A stretch of 20,242 nt of DNA from Smittium mucronatum (GCA_001953115.1 LSSL01002332.1:1-20242); one strand, 5' to 3'; numbered from the stretch's first letter, positions 1 to 10,659 are shown. Numbers and translations: made by a program. The notes: generated by a model from the letters alone, not told the origin.

Positions 1-43
1 TAGTTTTTAATGATGTTATCTTAAAATAAAATTCCTTGATACA
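1..43 (+). repeat. Tail of dispersed repeat, copy A
   Basis: These 43 bases match 14222-14264 at 37 of 43 positions by hand, without gaps; shared blocks include GTTATCTTA and AATAAAATTC. The copy is cut by the window start. An A-rich stretch with GAAA repeats follows to about 58, just as an A run follows the copy at 14264. This would fit either the end of an LTR or a retroposon 3' end with an AATAAA signal and a decayed A tail. A weaker resemblance may continue to about position 90 (a TGG then GATATA). Orientation is the same as the other two copies. Confidence 0.7.
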
Positions 44-59
44 AAAGAAAGAAAGAAAT

Positions 60-186
60 CTCCTGTAATTATCTTGGATCGAGATATACATAGATGCATC
101 ATCAATACAAATGAATGTGATATTTCTTCCGAAATATCATTCGGTAGATAGAAAACCCATATCCATCCTTAAATTATGGTTCTAAA
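60..186. other. GC-richer spacer between repeat tail and pogo element
   Basis: This stretch is richer in G and C than the window average and is the host side of the pogo insertion. On the minus strand two overlapping frames stay open for 20-36 codons. One of them reads ITFICIDDASMY, which faintly recalls a retroelement integrase core. No second motif supports that, and frameshifts would be needed. I treat it as unidentified, possibly a scrap of an older element. Confidence 0.25.
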
Positions 187-188
187 TA

Positions 189-230
189 CAGTATCACCCT
201 GCTTAAGTGCGCATTTTGCATCCAGATTCA
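189..230 (+). repeat. Left terminal inverted repeat of the pogo-like element
   Basis: The repeat begins CAGTATCACCCTGCTTAAGT and is preceded by TA. A terminal CAGT is usual for pogo and Tigger ends. Including the TA, the outer 23 bases match the reverse complement of 3337-3359 at 18 positions. A second match, GCATC, follows about 10-20 bases further in on both sides. A related GTGCGAGCTTAGAG lies at 232-245 and may be a subterminal repeat, a possible transposase-binding site. Confidence 0.7.
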
Positions 231-942
231 AAGTGCGAGCTTAGAGATAACCAATAAAACCGCTTTTTTAATTTTACTAGGTTTCTAATAATTGGCTAAT
301 ATATAATAAAGTTCTTTTCAATTTAAATAAGATTTGATGAGATTGAGAAAAATTCAGTTTTTATTTTTGCACATGACAATAAATTTATTTGTGCGTTATA
401 ATGACACAGTTAGATATATGTGTGGATATTTTAAAGTACATATTTTTGAATAATTGAGTTAATATATATTTTTTATTACAAAATGATATATATGTATGAA
501 TACACGCGGTCTTATAAATCTTTTGTGACGATAAAATCTAAAAAATTTCTCCATATTATGAAGAAGATTTACATTATCGGAACTGAAACTTATTGAATTG
601 ATTAAAAATATTTCTATAAAATATAATCAGCCAATAATCAACAATAAACAAAAAGATTATTAACTGGGATGAATATTAATAAAAAGCATTGAAAAAATCC
701 AAGCGTTCGTTTTTGAAGATATTATTGTATTAAATTCATAAAAATATAACAATTAACCTTGTTAAGCCCTATTATATTTTTTTACTGTCCAAATATAAAA
801 CAAATAAAAAAATTACAGTATGGAGAAGATAGCTTTAAAATACGATATAAGTTTTATTAAATGAATTTTGTTTGTATTTTCAACATATATTTAAACCAAA
901 ATTTAAAAAAATAATACATATAATTATTTCAAAATTAAAAAA

Positions 943-2775
943 GTGAGGTATGGAGATAGACTTTCTCAAACTAAAAGACTGGAAATAATTTGTATTATGA
1001 AATCTAACCAAGAGATTTCAAAAAGGTATTTTGTTAGAGACTTTGGAATATCCGAAAGCTCTGTAAGAAAAACAGATGAAGATGCTGGTAAAATATTAAA
1101 AGATCAAAAAAATGTCATCAGAAGGGAAAGATAATATCTTGGGGGTTTCAGTACCCAAATTACATGTGATAGAAAGAAAATTCTTAAATGGATTTAGTTT
1201 GGTAGAATGGCCAGACTTGTTCTTCCCCCGTCTATAGTAATGCAAAAAGAACATCAAATATCTAGCTAATTAGATATTATTGATCTCAGTTCATCTAATG
1301 GGTGATACTAGTGGTGTTTCAAAAGAAATTATATCAAAATTATATCTTTATTTATAGAAGAAGGTGAAGTAAACAAAAAATATTCTGAAATTCTGGCTAA
1401 ACTTGAAACATGCGATCTGTTATTGGTAAATATAATCCATAAAATGTTTTTAGCATGGATGAAAAAGGACTTTTTTTCGCTTAGCCACAATCTATACTAC
1501 TTTTTGCCCTTCAGAAGATATTAAAACTGTACGAGGAAACAAAAAAATGAAGTAAGATTAACTTTAGTGCTTACTAGCAATTACATTGGAACAATAAAAA
1601 TACCCATATCTATGATTGAGATAAGTATTAAATCCGGCATGCATCAGAGGAAAAAAAATTCCTCATTCACTATTTTAAATAGGAAAATGCCTGGACGGAT
1701 ATCGTTATATTTGAATTATGGTTTTAAAATTTATTTAAACATTTTGTAAAAATATTTACCTAAAAAAAGCCATAATTTTACTTGATAATTCTCCAGGATT
1801 TGCTTCAGTCTTTGAATATAATGGAATTAGAGTTATTTTATTTTCTTAAAATTTCACCTCCTGGAAGCAGCCTATATATATGGGGATCATAGATGCCTTT
1901 AAAAAAGGTATAGATCTTTATTGATTATAAAAAATTATATTTTTATGATTTACCTAAAGAAAAAAAAAGATATCCAACAAGAAGAATTTAAAAAATGAGT
2001 AGGTGTGCGGCTGGAGTCTTATTTTGCAACCCAACTCACGTATTGGACGCTTCGGAAATATCACTGTAGTTCTGTAATAATATTACAATTAGAACAATAC
2101 ACAAATTTTTTTTCAAAAGCAGAAATCATCCCAAACTTCAAAGAAGAAACAGAAAAAAACTAATCAGACTTAAACGAAAGAAAACTATCAGTGAAAAAAA
2201 ATGGATATCCGATGTTTCCGATATACTAAAAATAATTCTGGAAAATTGAAGAATCAAGGAAAGAATCGATAATAGCCAATTAAAACACCTTTTAAATATG
2301 GATGAACCCCATTCAACTGAATGTTGAAATTCATGTATCGAAGGAATCGATGGTGCTATCAATAATACCCATGGTTTTTCAAAAAACAGCAATTACGATA
2401 TAAAAAAACCAGATAGTCGAAAAAAAATTGGTTTCATTAAATAATCTTTTTGAAACAGAAACTTCAAATTTTAAAAAAAAAAAACTGTCGAATTTAGTAA
2501 AAAATATTGATGCTATTGAAGATATAATGTTCCAATTAAATTTGAAGTATGAATATAAAAATTTTAAATCACTCTTTCAAAATAAAAGTTTCAAAAATAT
2601 CGGCTGCTTGAGTAACTCCGTTTCCAATATATCCCCATCAAATTTATTAAAAAAGGTGAAAAATAAAAGACAAAGTACTATCCATGATTTTTTTAGTTAT
2701 TTTTTTAGTTTTTTTCTTAGAGTCTATTTTAAATTTTTTTATTATTTAGTTTACTTTAAAATTTATAAAACATAA
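943..2775 (+). pseudogene. Pogo/Tigger transposase, broken
   Basis: The intact protein would bind the element ends and cut them with a DDD catalytic core. In one frame, 943-1266 reads as the N-terminal helix-turn-helix: it contains FGISESSVRK, then KILKWI and GRMARL of the second CENP-B-type DNA-binding domain, with stops at 1132 and 1195. FSMDEKGLFF gives the first catalytic Asp (codon 1458). RLTLVLTSN and following (1549-1749) is the usual next block. LLDNSPGF gives the second Asp (codon 1784). QPIYMGIIDAFKK (from 1868) is the QPxDxGII block, with the third Asp replaced by Tyr (codon 1877). NFFSKAEIIPNFKEE (2104-2148) is the family's C-terminal block. A last open frame (2404-2775) ends with QSTIHDFF followed by a hydrophobic run. 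Frames shift at least four times. No ATG fits the start; 943 is a GTG, so the true N-terminus is uncertain. Confidence 0.8.
2404..2775 (+). other. Open C-terminal frame of the transposase with a PCNA-box-like motif
   Basis: This is the longest open frame in the window (about 123 sense codons from 2404, no ATG at the start). It is Lys/Asn/Ser-rich and poorly conserved in appearance. It holds QSTIHDFF at 2671-2694, which fits the PCNA-interacting consensus Q-x-x-(I/L/M)-x-x-(F/Y)-(F/Y) exactly. A PCNA-binding motif near the C-terminus has been reported for Drosophila pogo transposase. After the motif the frame turns into Phe/Tyr-rich read-through, so the real stop was probably soon after 2694. 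It is part of the pseudogene, not a separate gene. Confidence 0.55.
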
Positions 2776-3109
2776 AAATAAATCACTTATTTATTTATAC
2801 AAGTATATATTGGGTCAAAATTGTTATTTAAGCTTTAATTCTAAAAATATCCTTATCCTATCTCAAAATTATACTAGTAAATGATTGGAAAACAAATAAA
2901 GCACAGTTGATTAAGACTAGTAAATATCTTTTGATATATATATGACCATAAAGGCTTGGTAATATTATCAAAAAATAATGAAGAGTTTCTTTATTGGAGA
3001 TATTTAATTTTTTTAAAAATGGCACATATACCCTTTTTCGACAAATTTATTACCAAAAAAATCTGGAAACTTTGGTTATGAATTATTTAAAACTAAAAAA
3101 AAAAAAAAA

Positions 3110-3163
3110 TCTAAATCTAAATCTAAATCTAAATCAATAATTAAAAATTAATAATTAAAAATT
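3110..3163 (+). repeat. Short tandem repeats inside the pogo element
   Basis: A TCTAAA hexamer is repeated about 4.3 times at 3110-3135 after a run of A. It is followed directly by two exact copies of the 14-mer AATAATTAAAAATT (3136-3149 and 3150-3163). This looks like replication slippage in non-coding sequence. Confidence 0.9.
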
Positions 3164-3315
3164 TTGGCCAATAAACGAAAAAAATGAATCATATTTATAA
3201 ATAAAATCCAATAAAATTTATCTTTAATAATTTTTACTCCAAACAAGAATTTTAAATTTACCAACAAAACATTGATTCTCGAAATTTTTAATCGCATTAC
3301 CAAAATTTAAACGTG

Positions 3316-3357
3316 ATGCACATATAAGAACGTTCACACTTAAGCGGAGTAAAACTT
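3316..3357 (-). repeat. Right terminal inverted repeat of the pogo-like element
   Basis: Read on the plus strand it contains GATGCA and then, after a short variable stretch, CACTTAAGCGGAGTAAAACT. The core CACTTAAGC (3337-3345) is the exact reverse complement of 201-209. The remaining differences from the left end are single-base substitutions without gaps over the outer 23 positions. Confidence 0.7.
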
Positions 3358-3359
3358 TA

Positions 3360-3960
3360 AGAAGTTTGGGCTTTTGGATTTCAAAGAATAATCTGAAGCA
3401 CCAGAATTATTGGCTATCGTGAAAATATTTCTAAAAAAATCCTAGATACATTGGAATTATTTATCAGATTTCTCATTTAGAAAAGAGAAAATTCTTTATC
3501 ATGGAGAATTTTTCTCGGCTTTTATCTCATCTTTTGTTATTTTTTATGAATTATTCGACATCCTGAGTTTGTTTTTTTCAAAGTAAATTTAAATACTTGT
3601 ATCGCAATTTTCTGAAACCATAGGTTATTGGTCAGTTAGGGCATGTATATTTGAACTTAGATAGTCAAAAATTTACAGGGAATACATTTTTTTACGATTA
3701 TTTAGATCACTTTTCTCTTATAAAACCCTTCAGTGGAAATTTGGCTGGCGGTCAGTAGTTTTTTGTAACCCGAATTTAACGGATGTTGTGGCTGTCGAGC
3801 TCATCCCAATAGAAGTGTTGCTATTATACTAGTTCTTTGGGAAATTACTTTACTGGTGCTTGGAAAAAGCCTGGAATTTTTTACTTGCCATAAATTTCTT
3901 CTTATAAATGATGGTATCCAAATTCTTTTAGCCCACCAGTTATTTTATATCAGATGAAAT
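3360..3960 (+). pseudogene. IS1595/Merlin-type transposase, heavily decayed
   Basis: Several short stretches, in order but in different frames, resemble the IS1595/IS1016-like DDE transposases that define eukaryotic Merlin elements. IGQLGHVYLNLDSQKF (3627-3674) fits the block carrying the first catalytic Asp (family form roughly GxGxVEIDESKF); the Asp codon is at 3660. QWKFGW (from 3731) fits the following QWVFGG block and runs on open to about 3829. A later frame fits weakly at the SDxWxxY and VNHSxxF...HTxxIE blocks; there the second Asp appears lost (LVLW) and IQ stands where IE is expected. Upstream, about 3490-3560, a hydrophobic stretch sits where the helix after the zinc ribbon would lie; no zinc-binding cysteines are visible. 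The fragment starts right after the pogo element ends. I recognised no terminal repeats. Confidence 0.55.
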
Positions 3961-4230
3961 GAAATATTTTGATTTTTCATTGTGTTATACTGCTTTATGA
4001 GGATAATAAATTCTGGACTAAGCTACGGTAGCGATCAATTCTGCTAGCAGAACTCTCTTAGTGTTTAAATGGATTATTCCAGGGATCTCATTTGTGTCGT
4101 TATGGGATTAAGTTTTATTCTTCTGTTGAAATAGTAGTGAGTTCGTATTTTTTCTTAATAAATGGCTTTCCAAACTCCGTAAAAATTGGTCTCAAAATTT
4201 TTGAAATCGTTCAAAACTCAACGTAGTATC
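3961..4230. other. Moderately GC-richer unassigned sequence next to the Merlin remnant
   Basis: Base composition stays above the surrounding level to about 4230, so this may be the 3' part of the same old element or a neighbouring one. Short open frames occur on both strands (20-30 codons). None carries a motif I recognise. Confidence 0.3.
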
Positions 4231-4917
4231 ATTTTTATTTAGATTTTTTATTTGATTCAAATTATTTATAGTAATTATAATTAGGCAATTCCGAGCTCTT
4301 ATTTAATCAAAAGCTATTATAAAAAGTATTCTTCAATCGATGGTAGTGCCTCTGTGAGTTTTTTCTACACTATAAATCGATAAAAAGGATCATATTAGCA
4401 ACTTAAGGATTCTCAAGATACAGGTATTGTTCCCTTTCAATTATTAGTTACTGTAGCATTTCATTCAACAGCTTTATATGATAATTTTCAATTGGATTGA
4501 GAAATGTATTTTTTTTCTTACTGGGTTTTGATTGAAAGTATATTATTTTTAGATTTAATCATAACTTTTTTATTTTGAATAAAACATTTGTGCATTTAGA
4601 GTACCTTTTTGAAATAAAATAAATAAGTGAAAAACACTAAAACTTGATTAGATTTATTTAAATAAGTTTTCTTTAGTTAATTTTACTAATTTTTTTTTTG
4701 TTGGCTTGTAATTTTAAGTTTATTATTATCCAAAAAATGATACAACTTAATATTTATCCTCTATAGTGCATAGATTAAATAAAATAAAAATCGCAAAATA
4801 TGAAAATTTTTGATGGGTATTACAATGAAACAATTAGAATCAAAAACTTGGCCTCTGTTTAACGAATCACTATTAATATTTCATAAGCCTCCATATTCTA
4901 TAACCATATATAAACTC

Positions 4918-4949
4918 AAATCTTAGCTTTTTTCCAAAGGCTAAGATTT
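4918..4949. repeat. Strong perfect hairpin
   Basis: AAATCTTAGC (4918-4927) is the exact reverse complement of GCTAAGATTT (4940-4949). The stem continues inwards by four more pairs if one G-T pair is allowed, leaving a four-base TTCC loop. The surroundings (4855-5040) are slightly GC-richer. There is no adjacent gene, so it is not an obvious terminator. It could be a small structured RNA or the centre of a decayed palindromic element. Confidence 0.6.
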
Positions 4950-5997
4950 TCAACGTCTTAATCCCTTGGCCGTAGTTATAATTTACCCACTCTTTCTCAC
5001 ATTAATCATGCCTTGATTCTTGTTTTTAACAAATAAAAATAACTATAAATTTTAACTTGACAGATAGATGTAAAATTATGTAAAATTGTTGTTTTAGAAA
5101 CCGAATATTTATTTAAAAGTCAATTAATTAAAGATAAAATTTAGTTTCATATCTTCAAACTTTAAATCAAGCAGAAAAAAAGTTCGAAAATTATTAGAGA
5201 TATTATTGAAAGATTTAAAATATTGGATAACTAAATTTCAAAAATGTTTAAAATTTCCATTTTTTACATAAAATTTTAGCCAAAGAATTCGGAAATCTTT
5301 TATTTTTATTAGGTATATAGGCTTTATTCAAAAAAAGTTTAAAATTATGATTCTAATTTAATTTATAAAGCTTCGAAGTTTATTCGATATCATTAAACAG
5401 TTAAATTTATAATAAAAATTTTTAATATTTAATTTTTTTGATTGTTATTTCAAAAATATATTATAAGGAGTAATTATATTCTCCATTTAGTACTTGTTAA
5501 GCTGTTATGAAACTGATGGCTTATGAAATTGAATAAATTTTAATTTTAATTGTATTCACTTCATCGTTTTTATATAAAATTTAGCGCCTTTTTTACTTAT
5601 TAAAATTAAAAGATTCGCAAAATTTTGCCTTATATGTTTTTTGACACATTTTTATAAAAATTAATTTTCTCGTTTTATAAATAAAATTTGATTAAATTTT
5701 GCTAAATTGGGAGTTTTCATCAAAAAGGATTACGGTTTTATTTGATAAAAAAATAAACAATGTATATTGGATATTATTTCTATTTGCATGTCCTAAACAT
5801 TTACCCAAACTGTATAAAAAACCACATGTCACAATTTAATAAATTAAACCCCTCTTATTATTTACATTTATGCGATATACATGTTATAAAAATAATTAAA
5901 AAATAAATTTATGTTATTTACTTTCTAAAAAAAAATCCGAGAAATATTTTAATTTGATCCACTGGTTTTTTAATACGAGAAATATTGCCTTAGATCT

Positions 5998-6015
5998 TAT
6001 ATATATATATATATT
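5998..6015. repeat. TA microsatellite
   Basis: About nine TA units in a row, in a non-coding AT-rich setting. A comparable run is at 9978-9995. Confidence 0.9.
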
Positions 6016-6074
6016 CACTGTTGATTTTATTATTTAAAAAAAATCCAATACAGGTCTGTTGGCATAATTAAAAT

Positions 6075-6102
6075 CATTTATTTTCATTTATTTTCATTTA
6101 TT
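6075..6102 (+). repeat. Tandem 10-bp repeat
   Basis: The unit CATTTATTTT occurs 2.8 times without mismatch. It is a short slippage array outside any gene. Confidence 0.9.
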
Positions 6103-8578
6103 ATCTAACTTTTAGATTATGGATCTATAATATTTTTTATTTATATATTATAGTGGTTATATATAAATTGATAAATATTAAATCTATTTTTTTTTCAATA
6201 TACCACAGGTCTTACCATCGGTATTTTGATTTCTTCTAAATAAGATAAAAATATCTTCCAAAATTTTCGAGTAATTTCCACAAGGAAAGCATTCTTTGAA
6301 AAAAGAAAAAAAAATTCTAAATACCAACTATTCTATTTCCCAAAAAATTATATTAGAATTTTTTAAAAATGCTGGATAAAATCCTCAAAAAATTAAAAAA
6401 TAGTTGTCCAGATAAAAAAACATCATTTTATTGAGATAATTCTTATTCTAATATTTACATCTCATTTAATTTAATTTTCCCCGATTGGCTATATAAATTT
6501 TATTATTTTTAAATCGTGAGGCTTTTCATTTTGAATTTTTTTAAAAAATATTCTAAGGTTCATCTTAATTAAAATGGGCTCAATTATCTAAACTCTGAAA
6601 TATATGGAAAGAACAGTAATAATAAAAATATATTATGAGCAATAATCGAGAAAAAAAAATAAATACTTAAGTAATAAAAATATGTTAATTATTTCAATTT
6701 AATATATAATTAATTTAATTTAATTAAATACATATAAAAAGTTCGTTTAATAAAAAAAATTAACAATTTTATTTAATTTAGAATATGTCAATATAATTTT
6801 GGGATACTTTCAGATTATATTGGATCGGAAATTTGAGAATTTTCATTCGCATTCAACAAAAAATTTTGTCATACAAAAAAACCCCCTTATTTATTAATAT
6901 ATATTTATATTGGCTTAAATTAAAAGTTTATTTGTGCTTAATAAAATCCGAAAATAAAAAAATTACTTTATTTATTGTCAATTTATACAATATTTCGTAT
7001 TATTTGAAATGAAAAAGATAAAGTATTTTATAATATGTATAAATTATATTTATAGTAATAGTACTAAAATAATATTTTCGGGAATTTATATAGTTGTAAA
7101 GCTATCCCCCCTTCTGGATCAAAAATATAAAAATAAAAATAAAATAACATATCTTCTGTATTAATATTCTAATCGAAAGAATATAATCAAGAATTTACAC
7201 TTTTAATGAAAATTTATTAGTAAATTAATTAATAGAAGCTGAAAAGAGAGAAAATATATATATATGAGCAATTTCAAAATCGAAATTTTATTGGAATATA
7301 CGGGAACTTAGTGTAAATTTTTAATCGTTTTGCTTTAAACCCAATCATTGTGCTATTTAATCCAATATCAGCATCACGCTTAAATCTTTATGTACAAATA
7401 TGAAATATTTCATTTAAATAAAAAAAACTGTTAAAGAAAGAAATTTCAATAATAAATATTTAGCCAATTGATTAATAGATATATAGCAAGCCAAATTTTT
7501 ATTTTCTTACTTCGCATTAATTTAAAACTCAAAATATGATTAAAAAAATTGGAAAAATAGGCTTTTTCAAAATTTTAAAAATGAAAAAACTTAAAATTTA
7601 AAACAAATCGATGTGTCTATCCACTTTTTAATATATTCAAATTAAATACTATTATGATAAATTATTATCAATTATCTCAATAAAACGAGATTTTTTTCTC
7701 TGGGAAACCATTTTTTGATTTTTCGAGAATTTTAACCAGGATTTTTAAAAAATTAAAATACATGGGAAAGCTTCCTAAACTCTGGGAATTTTGGGAGCAA
7801 GCGATGTCAGCCATGCCAAACGCGCTTTTTTCAGAAATTTATTATATAATTTAATATTATTATTATTCTAGAGAATATAAATTTAAAAAAAAAATCAATC
7901 GATTGTATTTTAAGCGATAATAAAATGGTAAGAAATTTAGTATTATCATCATAACAATAATTTTTAAGGGATAAATTTTTAGCGAAGATTTACTCTAAAA
8001 ATTTTACACTTTGTCTTGGGTCTTTAAATAATGATTTTTATACGCTTTGGTTATTGATCGTTCTGAGTTTAAGTTTCTAATCTCAAGGGCGGTCCCTTAA
8101 TATCCTTTTTGCAATGAGTAAGCCTCTTAGTATTCAGGGCTTGCAACTAATTTTATTAAAAGAAAAAACTAGATTTATATTGGTCTAATAATTCTATTAA
8201 AGTTTTTAGAATCATGAATGAATAGATTTATAAAGAATATTTGTATTTTTATTTGGTTTCAAAACCAAATTTGAAATCACTTTCACATATATTTTTTGGG
8301 AAATGGTTTTATTTTCACTGTTAAATAATATTTTTATTTTTGAAAGAAAGATTTCCATTTAAAAATTACTCGAAAAATCGAAAAACATTTTAATCTGATT
8401 GTGAAGAAATAAAAATCTCGATGTGAAGCTCTTTAAAAAGCACTGGTACAAAAATAAAATATCTTTGATGAAATTTCAAATAAATTTTAGTGAAATAAAT
8501 AAAAAATAGGTTTATAAAATATTAAATAAAATGAATATTGAGAAAAGTTAGTAAAAAATTGATGATTGCAGCTTTTCT

Positions 8579-8873
8579 AAGGTGCATAATATTTATAAAA
8601 GAGTTAAAATGATTATTAATTATAGCAAAAAATCGCTAAAACATTAAATCACGATTATAAAAAATTGAATTTAAGTGGAAAAAAACAAAAAATAAATTTT
8701 TTTTCCCTAAATTCGAGTGTTTTCTCATTATTTTAATATTGATTATAAATTATTTTATGAAAATTAGCGATTTTGCAGCTTTTTTCACTTTTTTATGATT
8801 TATCTTAACATTTTCGTAATTTTTAGCTCTAATTCATATTAATTATAACTCATTTTTTAATTCTATGCACCTT
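8579..8873. repeat. Imperfect 295-bp palindrome, MITE-like
   Basis: AAGGTGCAT at 8579-8587 is inverted exactly at 8865-8873. The arms then pair inward without gaps for roughly 85-90 bases at about 70% by hand (8579-8668 against 8784-8873), including GAGTTA and an AGC-A5-T block. The motif AAAATCGCTAA appears on the plus strand near 8630 and near 8882 and on the minus strand near 8766, so units of alternating polarity are nested. There is no coding content. The size and symmetry fit an old miniature inverted-repeat element. Chance pairing of AT-rich DNA explains part of the similarity, but not the outer 9-mer at matching spacing. No target duplication was identified. Confidence 0.4.
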
Positions 8874-9977
8874 GACAAAAAAAATCGCTAATTTCTAATT
8901 AATTTTATTGAATTTCAATTATATTTAACTTTTTTCCTTTTTTCCAGAAATTTTTTAAAAATCACAATAAATAACACAATTACAATTTTCATTTACTTAT
9001 AAAAGTTCAATTTTGAAAAATTTATTTATTTTTTTATACTTCTTGTACAATCAATTTTTTAATTTTTTTTGTTATTGCTAAATAGAAGTAGCAAATAAAA
9101 GCATACATAAATGTATAATAATATATTATCATAATCTAAGTTTAATACTCTGATAATTTGAAATATATAATATTTTTATTCAATAAAATATAATTATTCA
9201 CATAAACGCCCTTTTACATTATATTTAAAATTAATGTATAAAGGATAAATTTTTGAACTTTAAAATATCATCTTTATGCGATTTTTTTTGTATATTTTTT
9301 AGAGAACTTGGCTAGCTTTTATTGATAAATAATATTTTTTATCAGATAAAATCCAATTTTTTCCAATTTTTTTCTATTTTGAATGTCCGTTGGATTTTTT
9401 TGTTTTACTAATCTAAAACTAATAATTCAATAATTCCACTGATATGTGATTGAATTTTTATTTTATTTTCCATTAAAGATAATAATATTACCAATTTTAG
9501 ATTATTTCATTTTAAATGATTCTCAATTTTTTATAATCAAAGCATAATATTTTTGAATGTAAATCCAATTTTTCGGAGTTGATACGACTTTTTGGGATTT
9601 ATTTTTACCTATTTTGATCTTAAATACAAAATTTAGTTTGGATTTTTCCCAGTTTATTTTTATTTAATTTTTCATATACTTGAGTAATAAATATTTCGAA
9701 TTACGATTAAAATATCAATTTAAAGTTTAATTATTTTGTTTTTGATAATGTTAAAACATAAAAGTTTTTAGAGTTAAGCTTAGAGCTTTATGAATACATA
9801 AGCGCATTTATTTCTGCTCAAAATCGGATAACACAGAAAATTCATATAATTTGTAAGTATAAAAAATGTTTTATTTATAATATCTTGTATTTAATGGTGC
9901 TTTTTTTAGTATTATGACTTATTCTCGTGTCTTTATATAAATTAACTAAATTAAGCTAAAGATAAATCTGAAGGCAC

Positions 9978-9995
9978 ATATATATATATATATAT
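9978..9995. repeat. TA microsatellite
   Basis: About nine TA units follow GGCACA. Non-coding context. Confidence 0.85.
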
Positions 9996-10622
9996 TAAAA
10001 TTACAAATACTATCAATGGGAGAAAATCTCAAATATAATATATATGTGATGAAAAATAATAGATATTAGAGACTCAAAATATGAAAAAACCAATATTTAA
10101 AGGTCATAAATCAAAAATAAAAGTGACAGATATGTAATAGATATTTTTAAGTGAAATTTAAAAATCTTATTCAGATTTAGTCAGCTCTACGCAAAATTAT
10201 ATAAATACATATATTGGGGAAAATATCTTAATTGGAGGAAAAAATTATATTGATTTTATTACCTTTGCAATTTGTAATAAAATTTTTAATACATGGAATA
10301 AATTTATTTTTTTATCTGGAAATTTAATTGCAATATAAGAATTAAATTTTCAAAATGACCAAATCCTATTAATAATTGTATATATATTTTTTTCTTTTTT
10401 TATTGGTTTCGTGGTGATTAAATTTAATTGCAGCCTGTGTTTTACTCAGCTGAAAAATCCATATCCTGATAACTATTTCATATAAACAAAAAAAATCAAG
10501 TTTACCATATCTTTTACAATAAAACTTTAGGTTAAATTTTGGAAAATTTAAAAATACTTTAAAAATTCTATATAAAATAAATAATTGCTTTAGATAAATT
10601 ATAAGTAATTAAAATCAATTTG

Positions 10623-10645
10623 GTCTTGATATATTAAATCAAGAC
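10623..10645. repeat. Perfect 8-bp hairpin upstream of a doubtful ORF
   Basis: GTCTTGAT (10623-10630) and ATCAAGAC (10638-10645) flank a 7-base loop. The hairpin ends 14 bases before an ATG at 10660. It might form in the 5' leader of a transcript, but nothing shows transcription. Confidence 0.5.
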
Positions 10646-10659
10646 AAAAGTCAAACTTT

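Larger units (their letters stand above)
187..3359 (+). mobile_element. Decayed pogo/Tigger-type DNA transposon, near full length
   Basis: The element is bounded by inverted repeats starting at 189 (CAGTATCACC) and ending at 3357, each flanked outside by TA (187-188 and 3358-3359), the target duplication of the Tc1/mariner-pogo superfamily. Between them lies a plus-strand broken transposase (about 943-2694). Positions 210-942 are non-coding, AT-rich 5' sequence with no feature beyond a weak GCACA/TGTGC inversion near 370. Positions 2776-3320 are AT-rich 3' sequence with a short tandem array at 3110-3163. At about 3.17 kb it is a plausible autonomous size for the family. It cannot be active as it stands: the reading frame is broken many times. 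The right terminus reads ACTTTA where the left implies ACTGTA, so the ends have also decayed. Confidence 0.75.
4231..8578. other. AT-rich spacer without recognisable genes
   Basis: No open frame of note occurs on either strand, and stops fall in all six frames every few codons. Apart from the hairpin at 4918 and the simple repeats at 5998 and 6075, I see two less AT-rich patches (7740-7830 and 8010-8150) that may be eroded element scraps. The second contains AAGGGCGGTCCCTT, a small 5-bp stem. Runs of C occur at 6882 and 7106. No tRNA-like cloverleaf was found by eye. Confidence 0.5.
8874..10659. other. AT-rich spacer without recognisable genes
   Basis: This is dense A/T sequence with stops in all frames. 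It holds a TA microsatellite at 9978-9995 and a perfect 8-bp hairpin just before 10660. I see nothing else to annotate. Confidence 0.5.

Noticed and set aside
2138..2392. 84-codon minus-strand frame
   Set aside because: It lies antisense to the transposase C-terminal region and is explained by that coding sequence.
3110..3135. TCTAAA hexamer array as a telomeric relic
   Set aside because: It lies inside the pogo element and is only about four units; slippage is simpler. The motif lacks the G-rich strand of telomeres.
6700..6730. TTTAATTTAATTTAATT tract as a possible telomere-like or origin repeat
   Set aside because: Only a few irregular units, with no G-containing telomere pattern; simple AT-rich sequence explains it.
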